A stretch of 64,000 bases of DNA from assembly GCA_038496675.1 (NCBI GenBank), contig CM076654.1, positions 5,987,101 through 6,051,100 on the forward strand, given 5' to 3'. The notes beneath the pieces were generated by a model. That model ran no database searches. It saw only the letters and a list, made by a program, of their open reading frames with translations, and had not been told where the DNA came from. This document shows, one piece after another, positions 26,860 to 37,519 of this stretch. Position 1 is the first letter of the stretch, and each line of letters begins with the position of its first letter. A program made the translations under genes and the position numbers. The stretch comes from Rachycentron canadum. Taxonomy: Eukaryota > Chordata > Actinopteri > Carangiformes > Rachycentridae.

Positions 26860-27201
26860 CGGGTAAGGCGGGCTCCGGCTCCAGCGGCAGCGGCGGGTCA
26901 CCATCCGCTTTGTGCCTGTGCACAACAGCCCCCCCCCCACCCCCACCCCTTTAAATGAGCCCCGCCCCGAAATCAGTCGATCAAATTCGGCATCACACTC
27001 ACCAGCGTCGGGCCAATCAGCGCGTAGAGGGGGCGTTCCCGAGCGGTGGTCCGGGAGGACGCCGGCCAATCAGAGCAGCTGCTGGTCAGACAAAGAGCTA
27101 CGTCGCCGATCCTCGGCCGTTTGAATGGCTCAACCTTTTTAGCCACACTGAGCTTATTTAAAGAGCCTTGATGGGGAGAGACAGCGCAGTCATTATAAAA
27201 G
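26860..27201 (+). promoter_or_regulatory. CpG-rich promoter with two CCAAT boxes and TATA boxes
   Basis: The block is GC- and CpG-rich against AT-rich flanks. It has a GC box (CCCCGCCCCG, near 26960), two identical GGCCAATCAG sites (CCAAT at 27013-27017 and 27066-27070, 53 bp apart), a TATTTAAAG at about 27155 and a strong TATAAAAG at 27194-27201. The order CCAAT, CCAAT, TATA is that of a strong + strand core promoter. It sits about 0.9 kb before the scarb2 start codon. It may drive scarb2 with a long leader, or a separate transcript; no convincing coding frame follows it directly. Confidence 0.55.
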
Positions 27202-28138
27202 GTAGCGGTTCCTGTCTGTGCACCAAGTGTGCGGTGAACACGGTGGCTGATGGGATGTTTCAAACGGTGCAGGGGGAAATGTTTTTGTTTTTTTGTTTTT
27301 TTTCCTCCTATATCGACGTGCAGAAACACACAACCTGCAAAAGCTGCATCCACCCAGTTGATTCAATAAATAACCCTGTTGTTTACATGCATGAAACTCG
27401 AAATATCACCACAGCAGCGAAGCGAAAAAGTTATTAAGCAGCAAACAGCTAGAAACTAAAGCTGCACATACAAGGTGCAAAAATAAAACAAAATAAAAGA
27501 TAAGGATACTTATGTTTTTTGTTTTGTTTGTTTGTTTGTTTTTCATATCTATCTTATTGTTAGAAACGGTGACATCAGCCGTGTAAGGAAAGCACCACCA
27601 CTGCCTTTGCCTTTATATCTACACACGCCCACCGCCCATGCTGCCTCACAAAACCAGGCTTTCCGCCTGACCGGGCTCATTGATGCGCACAGAGAGAGGA
27701 GGAGGCGGACGCCGTTTCCTCTACGTCCCGATGTGCTGAGAGCTGCTGCTTCACTCCACCACCGCCCCGGGCTCCACAGCGGCTCGCTGCTCTCTCCGGC
27801 TCCGGCTCCGTCTCCGTCTGTCAGTATTATCCCGGATTTTATTTTATATATATATATATATATCATTCATCTTCCTTTTCATTTCGATCTCGCCGAGAAG
27901 CCCAGACCAGGACGGCGGAGAGAAGTTTAAACCTCCTCTCTCTCTCTCTCTCTCTTTCTTTCAGCTGCTCAGGACACGGCGAGGTTTCGTTATTTTGTTT
28001 CGTTGATTTTTTTTTTTTTTTTTTTTGGTCTTCCTTTCTTTTTGCCCCCCCTCTTTTTTTTTCTTCTTCTTCTTATTTTTTAATTCGAGGGCGGGGGTAA
28101 AGTTAACATCGACTTTTTGAGCACATCCACCCGGCATC
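27202..28138 (+). other. Probable scarb2 5' leader and proximal promoter
   Basis: GC-rich from about 27,590 on, with (TA)n near 27843-27863, (CT)n near 27936-27957 and a poly-T run near 28008-28026. A 132-codon frame at 27532-27930 is open on + but is low-complexity, so I do not call it a gene. I did not find a TFEB/CLEAR palindrome (GTCACGTGAC). Confidence 0.4.
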
Positions 28139-31100
28139 ATGACTCGGAGATCCATTGCCATTTACGCCACCGGAATCGCGTGCGCGCTCCTCCTGACACT
28201 GGGGATCTTCCTGGTCGTGTTTCAAGTCTTCCAAACAATGATCCAGAACCGGTTAAAAAAGGTGAGTTTTATTAGTATTATTATTATTATTATTGTTATT
28301 ATTATTGTTAATATTATTTAATTTTAACCACACACACATACACACAAAATGAGATTGCAGTGGAGGGTGGGTGGAGGATGCAACGAGTCCCATCCTTTTA
28401 CACTTCTTCTTCTCGCCTGTCACACTTGATGGGTTTCCATGTTAAATTGCTTCATCTGCAGCGGCCAATCGGTCGCATTCAGCATCATCTCACTGGTGGC
28501 CGTGCACGCAGGGTCACGGGATCATGCATTGTATAGGTGCGTGTGTGTGTAAATTGTGTGATTTGTGGTGTTGGTGGTCATCTCTGTGATGCTGCATTTT
28601 TGCACCTCCAGCTCTGTGGGATGAACCCGGAGCATTTGTTCCCCCCCCCCCACCCCCCCACACCCCTCGTTGAATCCGTATGATCCGAGGTTTGAGCACC
28701 GTGTAAGTCCCTCTGCATGGTGTGCAGCTCCTGGCTTTTTTTTTTTTTTTTTTCTTGGTGAAGCTTGCATTGAGCCAGATGAATAGACTGGCACATAACA
28801 TTCACACTAAAACCCAACATGGTCTTGTCCGTTGGGTAGAAATCCCCTATATTTCTCGCGAGGCACTCGATGGTTTCTGTGGCTCAGAGGTGACTTTATT
28901 ATGACCTCACCTTTATTTTATGGTGTTTTTTATTACCATAGACACACCTTTATGGATCTACAGGGTTTTATATGCTTTGACCGGGCATCACGGGATATAT
29001 TTAACTTCTTATTGAATGAAAGGAACTGCAGGGAAAGGAGGAGAGAGGGAAAGGTACGATGTGTGCTCATAACCTGTCCACTGCTGTGCGCATGACCCAG
29101 TGACACATTTCTGCACAAGCAGGCTTGATGTGCTGACTTTATATTGGTTTACTATTCTGAAGAAGGGTTAGTGGTAGTAATAGTAGGAATCTCAGCCAGC
29201 AGGCACACGGTGTGGGGGGGGGGAGTTGAGCAGGTCTGCATGGTTGAGGGGGGAAGGGAAGTCCCTGACTCTCAGTAGTGACTCTGTGGCAGCCTTCCAC
29301 CTTTCTGAAAACCCAGCATCAAACTCATAAATCTGTTTAAATGGGTTAATAAAAGGTGCAGCTCATCCAAACGCACTCATTTTTGTCATAAGAAAATGTG
29401 ATACTTGTCTAGTTTGAGTAACAAATGCTTCAAGGCTCAGTCAAGAGATTGATATTCAAGGTATGTTTTTATAGTTGACCTTTTTTTTTTGAACAACGAT
29501 TAAACAATCATGTTGTACACTGTAGTACACTGAGACTAAACATTTATTTCTGGCTTCAGTTGGATTTGTACACTGTACAGAAATGACCACTATTTTTGCA
29601 GTTTTAACCCTTAAAACCCCCAGAACCAGTTCAACTGGTTCAGTTAATGTTATTCTTGGCTCTCTTCTCCCATCAACATGGGGTAAAATGACAGTAAATG
29701 TGTGTAGAAGCCTTCTTATGCTGGCCTTGACATGCACTCAATTATGATTAATTTCCCCCATATTTACAGTAGTTGAAAGCATATACGGGTGATGGGGTGG
29801 GGGCTGCCGGCAGCTGACAACCTAGCCCACCCTGCAGACCCTTCATTGCTGTCTGCCCTTTAAAATAGCTCGCATTCCTCATACTGACATGACTCACTGT
29901 GTCGGATGCTCTGGAGCTCACAATCTGTATTTTACAATCTCTCCGCTTCTTTGCCCCTTCGACCACCCCCTTATTTCCCTCTTAAGAAGGCAAAAAAAAA
30001 AAAAAAAAAACAGAGGACACACTATTTTGTCCAAGTTGGAAACTCACAAACAGCTGCCTCACGGACACGGGTTTCCTCTCCTGGAGTTAAATTTAAGTAG
30101 TCTGGGTCTCATTTTTTTCTCATTCTGAGTCACGGCAGCATCCCAGGGAACCCAAATAACGAGAGTTAGTCAAAGTTCATCAACGGGGGGACGTGATTCT
30201 GATGTGGCCGGTGATTACGCGAAGTGACAGCATAGCTAATCCTCTTTCGCCACAGTCTTCCCGTTGAATGAGGCAGAACCTGGCAGGCTGAACTGACTTC
30301 AAAAATCTACCTAATCTGATGTCGAATGCGGCCTCTTTGTAATAATGATGTAGCCTAGTTGGTTGGGACAAGCCAAAGCTACCTTCAGGACACAGTCTCT
30401 GTATGTCTGCTCAGCTGGGTGTGGAGGAAAACAACAAAAAAAAAGTCATGCGAGGAATTTGATAGACTCCTTGGCCTCAGGGGCAGGATTTTGCCTGGGA
30501 GCAACCTCACAGTGCCTTGTTGTTGTCACTGCCTCTGCCTATCCCAACTGGTTCTTCTCAGCTGAGGAGACTGAAAAGAAAAACACCGCCCGGTGCCACT
30601 CCTCTCAGCCTCTTTTTCAAGATGGTAGGGTTGATTGAGCTGAGAACGTTCAATAACAAGGTCACGCTCTTAATATGCAGCATGTGTTGGTTCAAAGTGT
30701 GCCATTCATGCACACCCCCCATTGCGGATAAAAACAGGATCTTGTCACACCACACCTAAGCTGCGCCTGAAGCTGTTTAGCTAAGGCTCAGGTCACACTG
30801 CAGTCATTATTTAGTTTAACTCATCACTTCCACCAGCTAATGACAAACACAGCACTTTGTTCACACCAACAAACCTTCTTACTTTGTCCCTTGCTTGTTA
30901 TGTTGTTTTTTGTGATAGATCAAGGTTTTGTTTTTGTTTTTTTTGTTTTTTTTTCCAGAGAGATAAATGATTCTCATATAACTTTGAGGGCCTTTTGAAA
31001 GACCGTTGCTCAAGGTTGGCAAACATAGGGATTCATACAGGCCATAGTCCCGTGCTTGTTTCTCAAATGCTGCAGAGAAAATGCTGAGCTGAGACAGAGC

Positions 31101-34100
31101 CCTGATTCAAAAGTGACAGTTTGCATTTAGCTCAATTCTGCTGGTGTAGCACTAACCTGTAGTCCACTGACTGTACAAGACGGTCATATGCTCCTTTTTA
31201 ATTCAGCTCTTTAATTAAGAGGCAGAATCGCCAAAACTCAGGAGAGTCTTAACTACTTTAGATTCATTCTCTGCTTCTGGAGACATTTTCTTGTCATGAA
31301 GTTTGAGGGTTTATTTCTCTAAACAGCAGCTTTACAGGTGAAACCATCTTCTACTTTGTGGAGGCTGCTTTGGCTTGTTAAGTCTGAATATTAAAAAAAC
31401 TCACCTGATATTTTGCATGTAGTTTGAAGGCTTAGGCTGATCAGATGCTGTGTGTTATTATTGCAACACATTACTGGATTGTGTGGGCTGACAAGTAGCC
31501 CACAGACAGATTCCTGCCTCGGCTTGTTGGGGTCAGAGACTGTGCAGTTTTTGCTAAGACTTTCTGCCTGTCCTGACAGTTTTTCACCCATGAAGGACTT
31601 TTCTCTGCCTCCCTCTGGGTTTCAGGGTCTTGGCCCGGCACCAGCTCCTTGCAGAAAAGTGCCATGTGTGCTCTCAGATGGTACTCATCCTGAAAAGGAA
31701 AGAGCTTTTGAAAGTGCCCAAATGTGAATAAAACATTGCTCCACTAAAGTGAAAAAATGCTGTGGGAAGTGTTGATTTTTTTAAATTTATTTTTTCCTTG
31801 TGTTTATAACGTGTTGATTATTTTGCTTTAAGGAAATTACTTTGACGGAGAAGAGCCAAATGTTTGAGTCATGGAAGAATCCACCTCCTCCTGTTTACAT
31901 GGAGTATTACTTCTTCAATGTGACCAATCCAGAGGAGTTCTTGAAAGGCGGGAAGGCAGCTGTAAAACAGATCGGACCTTATACTTACAGGTAGGTTTGA
32001 TATGAAAACCTAAACCAAAATGGTGTTTGGCAGTACAGCTGTAAATAAGTATAATATATAGGGACGGAAAAGGAAACAGATTTTTATGTCAGTCATGTTT
32101 AAGGAAAGCCATCTTAAATATGATTGATCTGGGTTGGTTTTGTTAATGCTTTGTAAAACTCAAAACAAAAGACATCTGGACTAACTGACCAATGGCTTCT
32201 TCACATCAGGGAATACAGGCCAAGGGAAAACGTAACTTTCCTCGAGAATGGCACCAAGGTTTATGCCCTTAACCCCAAAACATTTGTCTTTGTGCCTGAG
32301 AAGTCCTGTGGTGACCCCAAGGTTGACATTGTCAGGACTGTCAACATCCCATATGTGGTAAGACATGGTTTATTATATATGGATTGAAGCCATTTCATTG
32401 ACGAATGTGTGGTTTGTTTTTTTTTCCTGTCAGTTATTCTTTTAACACTCTCCAAGTCATTGTCCTCTTTCATTTATTGTGACAGTTTGATGCCTTGACC
32501 ACACAAATTTCAGGCATATCAACTCAAGGAAATGAGCCAGTATTTATCTTTTCAGCATAAGCCTTTATTCACAATATTTTTTCCTGTTGTTATTATTCTT
32601 CCTCAGGCGGTGATGAATGAGATGAACTTGTACTCCTTCTTTCTGCGAACTTTCATTTCCATGTACATGAACACCCTGGGCGTCGAGCTGTTCTTCAACC
32701 GCACTGTCCACGAAGTTCTGTGGGGATTCAAAGACCCTGTCCTCAGCAAGATCCACACCATGAAGCCGGAAGTGGATGAATATTTTGGGCTGATGTGGAA
32801 GGTAAGGACTGATTGGGCAGTCAACCTCAAAGACAAATATTGGTTACTAAAGCAACAGACAAGAGGAAGCCTGTGTTAGTCATGCAAGAAATGATTCTGC
32901 CCACATGATGAGAGATGATTGTACTTCCTGTTTATAGGTCAATATCTGCAATACCAAACTTGTGACGCTGAACAATAGATTTAAACGGAGCTAAAAGGAC
33001 CGGTCAATCAGCACAAACTGAGTCGTCAACTATTTTTGATAAGTCAGTCATTTCTCAAGCACAAATCCACCAGTTTTTATTAAGTTCTCCAATCAATTAT
33101 TGAAGCCTTATTGTGTAAGAGCCTGTTGAGAATACGCTAAAGGCAGTATTTAATGATAAATACAAAGGAGTATTTCTTTTACAGTTCCCATGGTGTTTGT
33201 GAGCAGACATAAACACTGTCTCTAAGTCAGTACCTCTCTGCTACACCCTCAACATCTGTTGGTCACAGCAGCTCTGTGTGAACCTTGTGTTGTTTTCCAC
33301 AGAAAAATGGCACCCATGAAGGAGAGTTTGTGTTCAACACTGGCGAGGAGAACTACTTGGATTATGGGAAGATCGACACCTGGAACGGCCTGAGGTAAAG
33401 ACCTGTGTCAGGCAGTGCTTTTCTCAATAGTAGTAAAGCACGTGGCTCCCACTCCCCCCAAGTCATCACATTCATTTTATAACACAACCTGTATCTGAAA
33501 GTCCAAGGGAGAAAGCCTTTGCTCCCTGGATTCAGATAGAACAGGATTGCAAAAGCTGAGTGTTTGTATAGTTAGTGACTTTGTACTTTGAATATGATCA
33601 TCACATGTAGATAGAATGCAATTGTGGAGAAATGCCCAAGTCCTTTACTTAAGTAAAGCAGTAATCCAACGGTGCAAAAATACTCCATTACAGGTAAAAG
33701 TCCAACATTCATCTTGCTCATGTAAAAAAAAATAAAAAAAAATACAAAAGGTATCAGCAGCAGATTACGCTTAAAAATAGTTCTCTTTACTTATTGCTCT
33801 TTTTGACTGAATCATTGTTGCTTTTAATTAAATATTGGATTGAATTTTGGCTTCAAAGTTGGTGTCTGGAATCGCTTATAGAGGCTGAAATTTGTCAATT
33901 AATTGATTGTTGGAAAGTTAGTCTGCAACTATTTTGACAATCAAATAGTCTTTTTTAACATCAAAAATGCCAACCATTTGTCAGGATTTGAGTCTTTTAC
34001 ACAATACAGCATAGTAAACTGAGTCAGTTTGCATCTTGACCTGTTGGTCAGACAAAACAAGATATTTGTTTGATACAATATGTTGTATTTTTTTATATAT

Positions 34101-37100
34101 ATAATTTTTTATTTATTTATTTTTAAATAAACAGGAAGATGTCATGGTGGTCTTCCAATCAGAGCAACATGATCAATGGAACAGACGGCGCCGTCTTCCA
34201 CCCTCTAATAAACAGGAATGAGCTACTCTACATCTTTGCTGCCGATCTCTGCAGGTATGCACACATGCTTATGTCGTTGTAGATTTGTTTACATTTAAAA
34301 CTTCCTTACAGGGTGGGGACCAGAACCACAATGAGTCACACACAAACTGTATTCAAATCTCCCAACTTACAACTACTGATAAAGCTTGTGATGAATACAA
34401 AACATATGTGGGAAGTCCAGAGTTCGACCCAGACACACCTAAGAAGCCTCAACGCATGATTATACAGGAAGTGATCACCTTCTACTTATATGTTTTATAG
34501 CCCTGCCAAGAAAATTAAAGTTTAAAGCTTTTTCCTTCCTTGTTTGACAGTAAGGTCTTTATGTAGACTTGAGTCTTTAAAAGTTTGTATTGTGATTCCT
34601 GTTACAGCCTTTAAAGGAATAAAAAACATTCAGGCTCATGTTGAGACTGAAGCATGTAAATGAGAGGACACCAGACAAAGATTCAATGGTTGTGCTCTCA
34701 AACCTTATTTAGCAAAATTAACCAAAGTATAAAGTTCAACCAAAATGAAACAAAAGAGGCTGAAAATCCTGGCCAACAAAAAATGGGAAGATGCATGGCC
34801 AGCCACACATTGCACCTCCTCCTAACCTATTGAAAGGGACCTAACCATAATCAAATAATAACTAGACTACCAGAGGTCTCCAGCTCAAACTAAAACAACA
34901 AAAAACCAGCGGTGTAAAACATACTGGGAAGAAACCTTCTTGGGAAGAGGAAACAAAAACCTCCCCACTACCTGCTGTGTGCTGTCCAGCTTGTGTGTGC
35001 CCTCCACCCACTCCTCCACACAGCCTGCTCCTATATTTCCCTCCTCCATTCCCTGAGTTGCAATTGCACTCAGGTGCTATAGAAGAGCAGGAGAGGAAAG
35101 AGGGGCAACAGAGAAGACCAAGGAAGGAAGGAAAGGAGAGAGAGAGAGAGAGAGCAAACTAGAAACACCGTAAGGCCACACATAACAATTCCTAAAAGTC
35201 GACACTAAGCTGTTTTCTTTCCTTAGGTCTATTCATCTTGCCTATGTGGAGGACGTGGAGGTGAAGGGCATCCAGGCGTACCGCTTTGCGCCCCCTAAAG
35301 ACGTCCTTATGAGTCCCAAAGACAACCCCACTAACGAGGGCTTCTGCGTGCCAGCTGGAGACTGTCTCGGCACCGGGGTGCTTAAAGTCAGCGTTTGTCG
35401 GGAAGGTAGGAACACCGCCCCTTTCCCCCTCCGCCCCCTCTGTTACCACAGAAGCTGACCCAGTTACCCACCACCACCCACCTCTCTTTGATAACTCCAA
35501 GCGAGTCCCATGACACAGTTTCCCCCTTCTTCCTACCCCCCCAGAAATGTCGTTTCAGTCAGCTACCATGTCCCCATACCCTGGTGTCTGATTCCCTCTG
35601 TTTGAGCATGGCAGATTTTACTCAATACAGGGATCAATCATTAACTCTGCTGGCAATAGAAGTATTTCATGGTGGTCATTGAGTAGAGTGTGATTGCTCT
35701 GATAAGGCTAATCTCCAGTGGGCCTGACACATGAAGTCATTGTAGTATCAAGGAAAGATATGCTACTGTAACTCTGGGACTCTGTTTGCATTATCCACTT
35801 GTACATGAAGTTTTTTTAAAATCCTCATAGTATTGTATTGTATAGTATTGAAAACCGTGTAAAGCTTGTCACTGAGAAATGGATGATATATTTATTGGTT
35901 CCCAGATAGACCTATCTGTTGGGGTTTGACTTTTCAACGTCTTCACTTTCACCCAAAAGCCAAATTTTACACTGAGCTGATAAAATGAAGGAGTAGTAAA
36001 GGTTTAAAACTTTGAAGTCTATTTTAAAATACCTAAAATTACAGGTGGGCTGAGGCTGGAAAAACAACTGGTTTTCAGCTGTACTTATAATTGTTATTAT
36101 TACGAGTGAGGGGGGTGAAAAATAACCACAATCTCTTTGGTTTGGATTGTTTGCCAGAGAAAACTAGATGTGCATAGAAATGTAGATTTAATTAGATCAG
36201 ATTTAAATAGACTTTAGGTATTTTTTAAGCGTAGTATCAATATTTTTTTTTCTTTTTGTATTGTTGAAGATGTGTCAAGACATGTCAAGTTAGCCCGGAT
36301 AGTTTTACTTTGGCGAGATACTACTTAAATATCTTTATGATTAGGTCTAGGCAAACTACTAAATTTGCATCTTTGAAGTCTTTTCCTTTAGAATTTGTGA
36401 AGTAAATTTAACAGAATATTAAAGACAGTATGTGTGTGTAAATATTATAGATGTATAGAGCAGTTAATGCCACTAAGAGTTCAATGATTATAAGCTTCAA
36501 ATAGATAGGGTTTTTTTTGCTTTGTCAACTAATCGCCCTTTTGGCCAAATACAACCTGGAACACACATTCTTTAGCTATCAGCTGCACTATATCAATTAC
36601 TGACATACCTGTTTGTCTGCTTGAAACAAAATAGCAGTTTTATCTTATCTCACGTTTCTTCTTTAATCTTTCCCTAGCCCTTGTTGTTTAGAGTCATCTT
36701 CAGATTCAACCACTGACTGACTCCTCTTGTTTCCCCCACCAGGCGCTCCCATCGTGGTGTCTTTCCCCCACTTTTATCAGGCGGACCCCAAGTACATCAA
36801 TGCTGTTGAAGGGCTGAACCCCAACAAGGAGGAACACGAGACGTACCTTGACCTGCAGCCGGTACGACTAATGTTTAATATGGCAGCAGATTAGAGCCAC
36901 GTGGGTCAATCTGAGTTTGACAATTTAATCAAAATGAGAGTAGTTGTTTAGATCGTAATTTGTTGTAACAGTTTTAAAGGTTCAAAACTAGCGTTTGCTG
37001 AAGGTTTTTTTTTTTTTTTTTGCTTTTTAAAGCAAATTGAACCTTTTTAAATCATCCAGCCACATTTTAATGGGTGGGACAGAAGCTTTCTTCATTTGTG

Positions 37101-37485
37101 TAAGAATTATAAGAGACAAGAAAATCTGTAGTAAAATAATGTCTCTTTCTGTCTTTTTAGACCACAGGAGTTCCCATTCGTGCCTGCAAGCGAGCCCAGC
37201 TCAATATCATTCTGAAGAGAGTCAAAGGCTTCCCGTAAGTCAAACTTTGTTGAACTCCAACCTACTTTACTGTTGCCACACACTGTCCCCATTTCGACCA
37301 CATGTTGAACCAGATGTTCTCCCTGACCTTCCCTTTTCTCACTCTCTCCGTCTATCCTGCAGAGCAACCAAGTATATCAACGAGACCATTTTCCCCATCA
37401 TGTTTGTCAATGAGGTGAGGACCCACCCTTCTTGAGCAAAAACAGAAGCAAACCTTTGTTTGTACACAAACCATAAGTCAATACT

Positions 37486-37519
<34 letters not shown>

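Noticed and set aside
26602..27069. 155-codon open frame on the - strand in the CpG block
   Set aside because: The frame is open because the region is GC-rich. The composition is low-complexity, and it overlaps the promoter motifs on the other strand.
27532..27930. 132-codon + frame upstream of scarb2
   Set aside because: It is Arg/Pro/Ser-rich, includes a translated (TA)n run (IYIYIYI), and overlaps the probable leader. An upstream ORF is possible but not supported.
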